From assembly GCF_004151485.1 (NCBI RefSeq), contig NZ_SBFF01000005.1, positions 157,001-221,000 of the forward strand: a DNA stretch of 64,000 bases. The letters run 5' to 3'. Made by a program: the position numbers and the translations under genes. Each line of letters begins with the position of its first letter. The first letter of the stretch is position 1. Shown here in pieces: positions 8,777 through 17,446 of the stretch. Under the pieces are notes generated by a model, which did no database searches, was not told the origin of the DNA, and saw only the letters and a program-made list of their open reading frames with translations. The stretch is from Sphingosinicella sp. CPCC 101087 (GTDB taxonomy: Bacteria > Pseudomonadota > Alphaproteobacteria > Sphingomonadales > Sphingomonadaceae).

Positions 8777-9367
8777 GTGAGCAAGACCCCGGCCTTCTTC
8801 GCGACCGAGGCGGATTTCCGCCGCTGGCTCGCCGCCAATCACGCCGGAGCGGACGAGCTGCTGGTCGGCTTCTGGAAGAAAGGAAGCGGCAAGCCCTCGA
8901 TCGACTGGCCGCAGGCGCGCGATCAGGCCTTGTGCTTCGGCTGGATCGACGGGGTGCGCAAGTCGCTGGACGCCGACAGCTACATGATACGCTTCACGCC
9001 GCGGCGGCCCGGCAGCATCTGGAGCAAGGTGAATGTGGAGCGTTTCGAGGCGTTGAAGGCGGCGGGCCGGATGACCGAGGCGGGCGCGCGCGCCTTCGCC
9101 GGCGGCCGGGAGAATCGGAGCCATTATTCCTACGAAAGCGAACCGAGCGCGCTTTCTCCCGAGGAAACCGGCTTGTTCAGGAAGAACGCGGCAGCCTGGG
9201 CGGATTGGGAGAAGAGACCGCCCGGCTATCGCCGGATGGCGCTGCACTGGGTCACGAGCGCCAAGCGGCCGGAGACGCGGGCGCGGCGGCTCGCAACTCT
9301 GATCGAGGACAGCGAAGCGGGCCGCAAGCTCGGCGCCATCGACATCAGCCGGAAGAAACCGGGCTGA
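8777..9367 (+). CDS. YdeI/OmdA family protein
   Basis: 196-residue cytoplasmic protein of the YdeI (bacteriocin-protection) family. The family pattern is clear: FFATEADFRRWLAANH at the N-terminus, ELLVGFWKKGSGKPSIDW, the ALCFGWIDGVRKSLD block at about residues 50-65, FTPRRPGSIWSKVN, and a C-terminal helix with AKRPETRARRLATLIED. Start is GTG with GAAGGA eight bases upstream, lying inside a repeat element. The last 23 bases overlap the end of the convergent P450 gene. The biochemical function of the family is not established. Confidence 0.85.
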   Translation: MSKTPAFFATEADFRRWLAANHAGADELLVGFWKKGSGKPSIDWPQARDQALCFGWIDGVRKSLDADSYMIRFTPRRPGSIWSKVNVERFEALKAAGRMTEAGARAFAGGRENRSHYSYESEPSALSPEETGLFRKNAAAWADWEKRPPGYRRMALHWVTSAKRPETRARRLATLIEDSEAGRKLGAIDISRKKPG

Positions 9368-10721
9368 TCCGGAGCGGCAGGCCGCCGGCCGGGCGAAGCG
9401 TCACCATCCCCGACGGCCGGACCTCGCGCCCAGGAACGGGCTGGAACCGCCACCGCGCCAGCCAGTGCGCCAGCACCGTCAGGGCCTCGGCCATGGCGAA
9501 GCGGGCGCCGACGCACAGGCGCGGCCCGCCGCCGAACGGGAGATATTGGAACCGATGGCGTTCGACCCGGCCGGCGGCGAAGCGGTCCGGATCGAAAGCG
9601 TCGGGCTCGTCCCAGAGCTTGCAATGGCGATGAATGAGCCAGGGCCAGATCGAGATGAAGTCGCCGGGCGCGACCTCGGACTCGCCGATCCGGTCGGCTT
9701 CCACCGCCTGGCGGTCGAAGCGCGGGACGGGCGGATAGAGGCGCAAGGATTCCTCGAGCAGCCGGCGCAGCAGCGGCAGGCGGTCGGGCAGCTCGGGATC
9801 CTGGCTGCCGACGGCGATCGCCTTGCGCGCCTCCTGTGCCGTCTGCTCCTGCAGCTCGGCTTGCTCGGAAAGCAGGAACAAGGCCCAGGTGACCGCATTG
9901 GCCGTCGTCTCGTGCCCCGCCAGGTAGAAGGTCGCGGCATTGTCGACCGCGAGCGCCAGCGCTTCCCTGGGCTCGAATCTTTCATTGAGCGCGCGGATGA
10001 GCTTTCCGAGGAAATCGTCCGGCCCGCCGTCCGGCAGGCGATCGCGTACCACGGCGGTCAGCGTCGAGCGCAGGAATCGCTGCCCACGCCGTCCGGCGAG
10101 GCCGCGAAGGCTCAACGGGATCAGCGGAAGGCCGAGCAGCACCTGGAGCCGCGCCTCGCTCACACCTTCGAGCGCCGCGGTGATATGGGCCATCGCGGCA
10201 TCGGTGGTCAGACGCGGGTCGCCGGCGAACAAGGTGTCGGAGATCACCCGCATGGTCGTTGCGGTCGCTTCCGCGGCCATGTCGCGCACCCCGCCTCGAT
10301 CCCATCCTTCCGCCGCCGCCGAGGCGGCGCCCGCGAAGGCGGGAACCAGCGTATCGACTGCGGCCGGCGCGAAATTGGCGGCGACGATCCGGCGCTGCTC
10401 GCGCCACAGCGGCCCGTCCGAGCTCAGCAGGCCGCGTCCGATGGTCGGGACGAGCAGCTTCTTGACGAGGTCGGGTTTCACATAATTGGCGGCATTGTCG
10501 AGCAGGACGTGTTGCACCAGGTCCGGGTGCAGCGGGATATGGACATTGTGGCCGAACACGTTGCGCTTGAAATAGTCGAGCTCGAAGGCGCGTTGCGACC
10601 ACCCGTAGACGGCGGTGCGCGCCCGCTCGCCGAAGAAGCCCCGCCAGACCGGCACCGGCCCGGCAGTGCGCCGCGGAAAGGGCGGGACGTAAAGGGCGTT
10701 GCGGTTCGGCACGTCCATCAT
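9345..10721 (-). CDS. cytochrome P450
   Basis: 458-residue soluble bacterial P450 monooxygenase. All core motifs are present: the I-helix oxygen-activation motif AGHETT at about residue 270, the K-helix EESLR, the PPVPRFDRQAV meander, and the haem-binding FGGGPRLCVG with the axial Cys near residue 400. No signal peptide. No ferredoxin or reductase gene lies beside it, so electrons must come from elsewhere. GGAGCTAGGAGAC precedes the start; two ATG codons in a row are possible starts. The gene is alone, convergent with ydeI. The substrate cannot be inferred. Confidence 0.93.
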   Translation of the reverse strand: MMDVPNRNALYVPPFPRRTAGPVPVWRGFFGERARTAVYGWSQRAFELDYFKRNVFGHNVHIPLHPDLVQHVLLDNAANYVKPDLVKKLLVPTIGRGLLSSDGPLWREQRRIVAANFAPAAVDTLVPAFAGAASAAAEGWDRGGVRDMAAEATATTMRVISDTLFAGDPRLTTDAAMAHITAALEGVSEARLQVLLGLPLIPLSLRGLAGRRGQRFLRSTLTAVVRDRLPDGGPDDFLGKLIRALNERFEPREALALAVDNAATFYLAGHETTANAVTWALFLLSEQAELQEQTAQEARKAIAVGSQDPELPDRLPLLRRLLEESLRLYPPVPRFDRQAVEADRIGESEVAPGDFISIWPWLIHRHCKLWDEPDAFDPDRFAAGRVERHRFQYLPFGGGPRLCVGARFAMAEALTVLAHWLARWRFQPVPGREVRPSGMVTLRPAGGLPLRISPVSSG

Positions 10722-10837
10722 GTCTCCTAGCTCCGTGCCACGGAAAGCGCACGCAAACGAACGCGCCGCGGCCCGCCCGGGTCAATATAATCGAAGATCG
10801 TAATCCTGCCGCTCGTCGGCCGACAGGAGGGCTGGGC

Positions 10838-13800
10838 CTACTCTGCCGCCAGCAGCTTCTCGGCGCCGCCCAGATCCACGCTGACGAGGCGGCTCACGCC
10901 CTTCTCGATCATCGTCACGCCGAACAGCCGGTGCATCCGGCTCATCGTCACCGCATTGTGGGTGACGATGAGATAGCGTGTCTCGGTTTCGCCGACCATC
11001 CGGTCGAGCAGGTCGCAGAACCGCTCGATATTGGCGTCGTCCAGCGGCGCGTCGACCTCGTCGAGGACGCAGATCGGCGCCGGATTGGTGAGGAACAAGG
11101 CGAAAATCAGAGCGACCGCGGTCAGCGCCTGCTCGCCGCCCGAAAGGAGGGTGAGGGCGGAGAGGCGCTTGCCCGGCGGCTGCGCCATGATTTCGAGGCC
11201 GGCCTCCAGCGGATCGTCGGATTCGACCAGCTCGAGATGCGCCTGGCCGCCCTCGAAGAGGGTCGTGAACAGGCTGCGGAAATGGCGATCAACTTCCTGG
11301 AAGGCGGTGAGCAGGCGCGCGCGCCCCTCCCGGTTGAGGCTGCCGATCGAGCCGCGCAGGCGGTGGATGGCGACGCCCAGCTCTTCGCGCTCTGCCTGGG
11401 AGGCGGCGCGATTCTCCTCGAGCTCGGCGAGTTCGGTCTCGGCGACGAGATTGACCGGTCCGATCCGTTCGCGTTCCTGGACGTGCCGGTCGAGCCGTGC
11501 CGACTCGACCGCCACTTCGGCGATCTCCGCTTCCGCGAAGCCCAGCTTCTCGGGAAGGAGTGGCGGCGGGCATTCGAACTTCTCGCCGGAGATGCGCGCC
11601 ATCTCGGCGCGGCGGCTTTCCTGATTCTCGGCGCGAGCGGCAGCGCCGGCGCGGGCCTCCCGCGCGGCCGCAAGCGCTTCCGCGGCTTCGGCGAGGCGGG
11701 CCCCTGCCTGCCGCAATCTCTCCTCGCCGTCGCGCTCGTGCGCCGCCGCGGCCTGCGCGGCCTCGGAGGCGTCGATCGATTCGTTCGTCAAGGCTTGGAG
11801 CCGTCGCTCCAGGTCCTCCGGCGCCTCGGCTAGGCGCTGTGCCTCGGCCTCGGCCTCGGCGATCCGGCGGCCGAACGCCTCATGCCGTTTCTCGGCCTCG
11901 GCGACGCGGGTCCGCCACTCGGCCTGCTCCTGCGTGGCGGCCTCTGCGCGCTGACGATCGGCGGACACGGCGCGCGCATGGGTTGCAGCCTCGGCGCGGA
12001 CCTCGGCCAGCGCCTGCTGCGCCTTTTCGGCCGCCGCCCGAAGCTCGGCGACCCGAGTCTCGGTCACCGCCGGATCGGGCAGGGTGGCCCATAAGGATTC
12101 TGCTTCATCGAAGCTGCGGCGGGCCTCGCCGACATCGGCCTGGGCCCGCTGCGCGCGCTCCGCGAGGCCGGTGCGGCGGAGCTCCAGCCGCTCCATCTCG
12201 ACCGTCGCCGCATCTTCGTCACGATTCGCCTCGCGAATGGCGGCGGCGGCCTGCGTCTCGCTGCGTCGCGCCGCGTCGGCGGCATCGCGGGCGGCGTCCA
12301 TCGCGACGCGAGCCTGCCGGGTTCGCTCCTCGGCCGCCTCGACGGCGGCGGCGGATCGCGGCAGTGCCGCTTCTATCTCGGCGAGCCGGTTGACCCGGAT
12401 CAGGCGCTCTGCGGCGGCGGCGCCGAGGCCGGTGGCGATATAGCCGTCCCAGCGACGCAGCCGGCCTTCGCGCGTGACCAGCCGCTGGCCGACGGCCAGC
12501 AAGGCCGACCCGTCATCCCCGTCGGCGACGGCGATCTGGCGAAGCCGGCGAAGCAAAGCGGACGGCGCCTGGACACGGTCCGACAGCCTCTCGCAGCCCG
12601 GCGGAAGGTTTGGGTCGTCGTCGGCGGGCTCGGCGCCGGCCCAGCGCCGCGTGCCGTCGTCGCCCAGAGCGGCATCGAGATCGTCCCCCAGAGCGGCGGC
12701 GAGCGCCCGCTCATAGCCGGCCTCCGCCTTGACGTGATTGATGGCGCGGTCACCGCCGGAATTTTCCAGCGCCTTGACCAGGGACTTGGCTTCGGACTGC
12801 AGCGCCGCCAGCGCCGCGCGCGCGGCGGCCGCCTCGCTCTCCGCCGCATCGCGAGCGGCCGCGGCCTGCTGGCGCGAAGCTTCGGCCGCGCCGATCGCCT
12901 CGCCCGCTTGCTCGAGACGGGCCTCGGCTTCCTTGCGCCGCGTTCGCGCCGCCTCCAGCGCCTCGACGAGTGGCGCTTCGTCGCCAAGCGATCCGATTTG
13001 CTCTTCGAGCTTCCGTGCTTCGGCCTCGACGCGCGCGAGCTTCTGGCGCGCGGTCTCTAGCGCCGCTTGTGCAACCCGCGCCTCCGCCTGCTCCGCCGCC
13101 TGCACGGCCCGAGCCTTGCCGAGGGCCGATTCGGCCTCGCGAGCGGAATCCTGCAATTCGACCGTGCGAATCTCGATCGTGCCCCGTCGCCTCTCCGCAT
13201 CGGCGAGACGATTCGCGATCCCCGCCAATTCCTCGTCGAGCCGGGTGAGCGCGGCGGCCGCGTCGGCACGCAGCGCCTCCTCGCGCATCCGGTCGGCAGC
13301 GAGCGTGCTTCGCCGGTCGGCCAGCTCGTCGATGCGGCGGCGCACAGTGTCCCGTTCCGCCCGCAGCGTGGCAAGCCGGTGGCCAAGCTCGGATGCGCGC
13401 TCGCGTGCCGCTTCCGCCGCCTTGCGCTTGTCCGCCAGCTCGGTGGCGGCCTGATTCTGCCAGGCGGCGGCGGCGCGCTGCGCTTCGGCAGTCCGCTGGA
13501 CGGCCGTCTCGGCAACCTGCGCCTCCTTCTTCGCCGCTTCCGCCGCCTCTGCCGCTTCCTTCCAGCGGGCGTAGACCAGCCGGCCTTCGGCGATCCTTAT
13601 CTGTTCGGAGAGCTTGCGGTAGCGCTCGGCGGCGCGTGCCTGCCGCTTGAGCGCGGCGCCGCGCTGCTCCATGTCGGAAAGCATCTCGTCGATGCGCGTG
13701 AGATTCGTTTCCGCCGCTCGCAGCTTCTGCTCGGCGTCCTTGCGCCGGACGTGCAGCCCGGAGATCCCCGCCGCTTCCTCGAGCAGAAGGCGCCGCTCCG

Positions 13801-14275
13801 TCGGCTTGGCGGCGATCACCGCGCTGATCTTGCCCTGGCTGACCAGGGCCGGGCTGTGCGCGCCGGTGGCGGCGTCGGCGAACAGCAAGGCGACGTCCTT
13901 TGCCCGCACGTCGCGGCCGTTGACCCGATAGGCCGAGCCGGCGCCCCGCTCGATGCGGCGGGTGATCTCGACCTCGCCGGCGGGGACGCTGGCGTCGCCG
14001 CCTACGTCTTCGGCTTGCCGCTCGACGAGCATGGAAACCTCGGCGAAGTCGCGCGAAGGCCGAAGCGCCGTGCCGGCGAAGATGACGTCGTCCATGCCCG
14101 CGCCGCGCATCGACTTGGCCGAGGATTCGCCCATCACCCAGCGGATCGCCTCGAGCACGTTGGATTTGCCGCAGCCGTTCGGGCCGACGATGCCGGTCAG
14201 GCCGGGTTCGACCCTCAGCTCCGCCGGCTCGACGAAGCTCTTGAACCCGGAGAGCTTGAGACGCTTTACCTGCAC
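10838..14275 (-). CDS. smc: chromosome segregation protein SMC
   Basis: Structural maintenance of chromosomes ATPase that compacts and separates sister chromosomes, acting as a dimer with ScpA/ScpB. 1145 residues, normal for the family. Walker A GPNGCGKSN is at residues 31-39; long Ala/Glu/Arg coiled coils flank a hinge around residues 490-640 (INHVKAEAGYERALAAALGD...); the C-terminal head carries the ABC signature LLSGGEQALTA and Walker B ICVLDEVDAPLDD. Start is GTG after a G-rich stretch. It is the last gene of a dciA-thioredoxin-thioredoxin-smc group on the minus strand, 22 bases after the second thioredoxin gene. No scpA or scpB is in the window. Confidence 0.97.
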   Translation of the reverse strand: MQVKRLKLSGFKSFVEPAELRVEPGLTGIVGPNGCGKSNVLEAIRWVMGESSAKSMRGAGMDDVIFAGTALRPSRDFAEVSMLVERQAEDVGGDASVPAGEVEITRRIERGAGSAYRVNGRDVRAKDVALLFADAATGAHSPALVSQGKISAVIAAKPTERRLLLEEAAGISGLHVRRKDAEQKLRAAETNLTRIDEMLSDMEQRGAALKRQARAAERYRKLSEQIRIAEGRLVYARWKEAAEAAEAAKKEAQVAETAVQRTAEAQRAAAAWQNQAATELADKRKAAEAARERASELGHRLATLRAERDTVRRRIDELADRRSTLAADRMREEALRADAAAALTRLDEELAGIANRLADAERRRGTIEIRTVELQDSAREAESALGKARAVQAAEQAEARVAQAALETARQKLARVEAEARKLEEQIGSLGDEAPLVEALEAARTRRKEAEARLEQAGEAIGAAEASRQQAAAARDAAESEAAAARAALAALQSEAKSLVKALENSGGDRAINHVKAEAGYERALAAALGDDLDAALGDDGTRRWAGAEPADDDPNLPPGCERLSDRVQAPSALLRRLRQIAVADGDDGSALLAVGQRLVTREGRLRRWDGYIATGLGAAAAERLIRVNRLAEIEAALPRSAAAVEAAEERTRQARVAMDAARDAADAARRSETQAAAAIREANRDEDAATVEMERLELRRTGLAERAQRAQADVGEARRSFDEAESLWATLPDPAVTETRVAELRAAAEKAQQALAEVRAEAATHARAVSADRQRAEAATQEQAEWRTRVAEAEKRHEAFGRRIAEAEAEAQRLAEAPEDLERRLQALTNESIDASEAAQAAAAHERDGEERLRQAGARLAEAAEALAAAREARAGAAARAENQESRRAEMARISGEKFECPPPLLPEKLGFAEAEIAEVAVESARLDRHVQERERIGPVNLVAETELAELEENRAASQAEREELGVAIHRLRGSIGSLNREGRARLLTAFQEVDRHFRSLFTTLFEGGQAHLELVESDDPLEAGLEIMAQPPGKRLSALTLLSGGEQALTAVALIFALFLTNPAPICVLDEVDAPLDDANIERFCDLLDRMVGETETRYLIVTHNAVTMSRMHRLFGVTMIEKGVSRLVSVDLGGAEKLLAAE

Positions 14276-14297
14276 TTCGGCCCCCCCCGTCTCCCGT

Positions 14298-14999
14298 CTA
14301 GCCCGCGGCCTGGCGGATCAGCGGCTCGAGACCGCCCCAATCGTTGGCCCCGACGCGGTTACCGTTGATCAGGAAGGTGGGCGTGCCGTTGATGCCGCTC
14401 CCGCTCGCGGCGCGCGCCATCTCCCCCAGCCGTCCGAGGGCCGCTTCGTCGGTCAGGCAGGCGCGAGCCCGGTGGGCGGAGACGCCGTGGCGCACCGCGA
14501 TGTCGGTCAGTCCACCCACTTCGGCGAGTCGCGGCAGCCGCTGGTCGGGCGGGAGCGCGGATATCTGGTCCCACTGCGCCTGCGAAAGGCCCTGGATCCG
14601 GCCCATCCATTCTTCCTGGGCCGCGAGGAACTGGCCTGTGATCGGAAAGAAAAGGTCGGCACCTCCGCATCGCGCCAGCAAGGAGGCGGTGACGTCGACG
14701 CCATTGAGGACGAAGTTGCGAATCTCCAGACTTGCCCGGCCGCTGCGCACATATTGATCGATGAGTGCCGCGCCGCCGGTCCGGGAGAAATCGGCGCAAT
14801 GGGGGCAGGTCAGCGAGAGATATTCGACGACCTTCACGCGGGCGTCGGGATTGCCCATCCGAAAGCCCCCTTCCGGCGTCTGAACCACCGTGCGGGTCCA
14901 GTCGCGCTGCGCCGGTCGCTGGCTTTGCTGCGCCGGGGCGACGAAAGCGGTTGCGGCCAGGGCCGCTGCCGCCAGGAAGAAAAAGGCGTGCTTCCTCAT
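14298..14999 (-). CDS. DsbA-like thioredoxin-fold protein, periplasmic
   Basis: 233-residue exported thiol-disulfide protein. Signal peptide MRKHAFFFLAAAALAATAFVAPA, then a thioredoxin fold with active site SLTCPHC at about residue 75, a helical insert, and the cis-Pro loop NGTPTFLINGNRVG near residue 205, giving the DsbA/BdbD-like architecture. ATG 14999 is chosen because GGAGG lies seven bases upstream; upstream in-frame codons are less likely. It lies between a paralogous lipoprotein and smc, so the operon mixes export folding with chromosome functions. Its client proteins are unknown. Confidence 0.88.
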   Translation of the reverse strand: MRKHAFFFLAAAALAATAFVAPAQQSQRPAQRDWTRTVVQTPEGGFRMGNPDARVKVVEYLSLTCPHCADFSRTGGAALIDQYVRSGRASLEIRNFVLNGVDVTASLLARCGGADLFFPITGQFLAAQEEWMGRIQGLSQAQWDQISALPPDQRLPRLAEVGGLTDIAVRHGVSAHRARACLTDEAALGRLGEMARAASGSGINGTPTFLINGNRVGANDWGGLEPLIRQAAG

Positions 15000-15089
15000 G
15001 TCTCGGCCTCCACTCGGATCTTGCGGAGCCGCCCGCACGCCTTGCGCCATTGCGGCGTCAAGCCAGCGGACCGGACTCCGGCCATCCGA

Positions 15090-15842
15090 CTATCCGTCTA
15101 TCGCGGCGCGGAGCCGCCGCTCGAGTTCCGGCCATTCCGCGACGTCGGCTTTCTCGCCGTTGATCAGGAAGGTGGGCGTGCCGGTGACATTGTTCTCCTG
15201 GCTGCCGTGCCGGGTGATCTCGGCGAGCCGTTCCAGCTGGCTCGTGTCGGCGAGGCAGCTGTTGATCCGCGATTCGGGCATTCCGCGCTGCCGGAAGAAG
15301 GGCGCCAGCTCGGTGACCTCGATGATCGCTGCCGCCTGCGCGGTGGGCGCCATGTTCTGGATCTGCTGGGCACGTTCGGGCGACAGCGTCTGCAGCCGCG
15401 CCGACCATTCCTGCTGGGTCGCATAGAGCTGCTCCACCAGGCGGAAGAAGGGCGTCGGTCCCTGGCAGCGCAGCAGCATGAAGATGGCCGGATCGGACGG
15501 GAACAGCAGGAAGGGACGATATTCGTAGCTGACCTGGCCGCTGCGGACGAAGACGTTCTCGAGCGGCTGGGTCGCGTCTTCGGCGAAGACCGCGCAATGG
15601 GGGCAGGTGATCGAGGCATATTCGATCAGCTTCACCGGCGCGTCCGGATTGCCCATCCGATAGCCGCCCTCGGGCGTCTCGCTGACGACCTGGGTCCAGT
15701 CGCCATTGTTGGGCGCCGCGATCTGGGTGAGCGGGGCCGCGTCATTGGCGGCCGCGGCATTGAGATTGCCGCTTTCCTCGCCGCCGCAGCCGCTGAGGAA
15801 GAGGGTCAGCGCGACCGCGCCGGTGCTGAGCTTCGCCTTCAT
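15090..15842 (-). CDS. DsbA-like thioredoxin-fold lipoprotein
   Basis: 250 residues; a paralogue of the next gene. The lipobox LFLSGC puts a lipidated Cys at about residue 19, so it is probably membrane-tethered in the periplasm. Active site SITCPHC near residue 87, the helical region PSDPAIFMLLRCQG, and cis-Pro loop VTGTPTFLINGEKAD near residue 220. The shared block RMGNPDA before the active site shows it arose by duplication with the neighbour. It overlaps the end of dciA by four bases (ATGA), indicating translational coupling. A role in disulfide formation or isomerisation is inferred from the fold. Confidence 0.88.
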   Translation of the reverse strand: MKAKLSTGAVALTLFLSGCGGEESGNLNAAAANDAAPLTQIAAPNNGDWTQVVSETPEGGYRMGNPDAPVKLIEYASITCPHCAVFAEDATQPLENVFVRSGQVSYEYRPFLLFPSDPAIFMLLRCQGPTPFFRLVEQLYATQQEWSARLQTLSPERAQQIQNMAPTAQAAAIIEVTELAPFFRQRGMPESRINSCLADTSQLERLAEITRHGSQENNVTGTPTFLINGEKADVAEWPELERRLRAAIDG

Positions 15843-16405
15843 CTCTTTCGTTCTCCACCTATTCTGCCGACGACCGGGATCATCGTCACCACCGGCGTCA
15901 CTTCGCCGCTCGAAAGCCCGCGCGCAAGCGATTCAAGGCAAGCGCGAAGTTCCGGATCCGCCACTTCGCGCAGTGAATCGCCGAGCTCGGCCGGTATCGG
16001 TCGAAGCGACGGCTCCGGCCGTGCCCTTGCCTTTTCCGCCTGAACGATGCCTTGCCGGAACGATATGCGGTTCACCGCCGGATAGCCGAAGAAGCGATTG
16101 ACCCGCTCGACGATCGCGGGGGCGACATGCTGCATCATCGGCGCGTGCGCGCCCTCCACGACGAGGGTCAGCACGCCGCCGCTTTTTTTCCCCGGCGGGA
16201 AGCGGATCGATTCCGGGGAGGACACGACGGCGTAGCGCGGCCCCACGATCTCGCGCCAGCGGCTGACGATAGAGGACTGGACGAAGCCGAAGCGGCGGAA
16301 CGCCGCACCCCCGATCTCCGGGAGGAGCTCGGACACCTGCCGCATCCGGCGCGAACGGGCCGGCGCTGCCGCCTCTTTTTTCCGTGGACCGCCCGTTTTC
16401 GTCAC
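15839..16405 (-). CDS. dciA: DciA family replicative helicase loader (DUF721)
   Basis: DciA loads the replicative helicase DnaB in bacteria that lack DnaC/DnaI loaders. The DUF721 domain shows SSIVSRWREIVGPRYA, then GVLTLVVEGAHAPMMQHVAPAIVERVNRFFGY and the RISFRQGIV strand, matching the family core. The basic N-terminus (TKTGGPRKK...RSRRMRQ) is typical of DNA-binding tails. I prefer GTG 16405 because AAGGTG lies about eight bases upstream; ATG 16435 would add ten residues. First gene of the dciA-thioredoxins-smc group and divergent from mutY, with about 40 bases between the starts for both promoters. Confidence 0.85.
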   Translation of the reverse strand: MTKTGGPRKKEAAAPARSRRMRQVSELLPEIGGAAFRRFGFVQSSIVSRWREIVGPRYAVVSSPESIRFPPGKKSGGVLTLVVEGAHAPMMQHVAPAIVERVNRFFGYPAVNRISFRQGIVQAEKARARPEPSLRPIPAELGDSLREVADPELRACLESLARGLSSGEVTPVVTMIPVVGRIGGERKR

Positions 16406-16444
16406 GCCATTTTCACCTTGCGGCAAGCATGGCATAGCCGCCCC

Positions 16445-17446
16445 ATGCCCGTCGATGCCTGCCAGGCGCTTTTATGTTGGTATGCTGTGGATAAGCGGTC
16501 GCTGCCATGGCGGGCCGGGCCCGGAAAGGCGCCGGATCCCTATCGGGTCTGGCTGTCCGAAGTCATGCTGCAGCAGACGACGATCGCGCATGCGCGGCCC
16601 TATTTCGAGACGTTCGTCCACCGGTGGCCGACGGTCGAGGCGCTTGCCGCGGAGTCCGACGGGGAGGTCATGGCCGCCTGGGCGGGGCTCGGCTATTACG
16701 CCCGGGCGCGCAACCTGCTCGCCTGCGCGCGAATAGTGGCGGATCAGCTTGGGGGGCGCTTTCCCGAAGACGAAGCGGCGTTGAGGCGCCTTCCCGGTAT
16801 CGGCGCCTATACCGCCGCGGCGGTAGCGGCGATCGCCTTCGGCCGCCGTGCGGTGGCGGTGGACGCCAATGTCGAGCGGGTGGTCGCGCGCCTGTTCGCG
16901 GTCGAGGCGCCGCTCCCCTCCGCCCGCGCCGCAATCAGGGACCATGCCGAGCGGCTGACGCCGGAGGAAAATGCGGGCGACTTCGTCCAGGCGATGATGG
17001 AGCTCGGCCAGACCGTCTGCATGCCGCGCCGCCCCGATTGCGGACGCTGCCCGCTCACGCCCCATTGCGCCGGATACGCGGCCGGCGACCCGGGCGCCTT
17101 TCCGGTGAAGGCGCCGAAAGCCGCGCGGCCGCGCCGCGAGGGCGTCGCTTACTGGCTGGAGCATAGGGGCCGCGTGCTTCTGGTCCGGCGTCCACAGAAA
17201 GGCCTGCTCGGCGGCATGCTGGCGCTGCCGACCGACGGCGCTCCGGCCGAGGCGGCATGGCGCGAGGCGGGGGCGGTCGACCATGTCTTCACCCATTTCG
17301 CCTTGACCATGCGGCTGCTCTGCGCGGAGACCGACACGCCCGCGGAAGGGATATGGTGGCCGGTAGAGCGGATCGGCGAGGCCGGCCTGCCGACCTTGTT
17401 CGCCAAGCTGGCCGTGCGCGGCAGCGAGTGGAGGCGCGCCGCATGA
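16445..17446 (+). CDS. mutY: A/G-specific adenine DNA glycosylase MutY
   Basis: Removes adenine mispaired with 8-oxoguanine in base-excision repair. 333 residues. Catalytic Glu lies in LSEVMLQQTT (about residue 39), the helix-hairpin-helix is LPGIGAYTAAAV (about 118-129) followed by VDANVERV with the catalytic Asp, and the 4Fe-4S ligands are C-x6-C-x2-C-x5-C in CMPRRPDCGRCPLTPHC. The C-terminal NUDIX-like 8-oxoG reader (RREGVAYWLEHRGRVLLVRR) is present but short. A perfect DnaA box sequence (TGTGGATAA, 16486-16494) lies in the codons for AVDK. The end overlaps nudC by four bases (ATGA). Confidence 0.97.
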   Translation: MPVDACQALLCWYAVDKRSLPWRAGPGKAPDPYRVWLSEVMLQQTTIAHARPYFETFVHRWPTVEALAAESDGEVMAAWAGLGYYARARNLLACARIVADQLGGRFPEDEAALRRLPGIGAYTAAAVAAIAFGRRAVAVDANVERVVARLFAVEAPLPSARAAIRDHAERLTPEENAGDFVQAMMELGQTVCMPRRPDCGRCPLTPHCAGYAAGDPGAFPVKAPKAARPRREGVAYWLEHRGRVLLVRRPQKGLLGGMLALPTDGAPAEAAWREAGAVDHVFTHFALTMRLLCAETDTPAEGIWWPVERIGEAGLPTLFAKLAVRGSEWRRAA

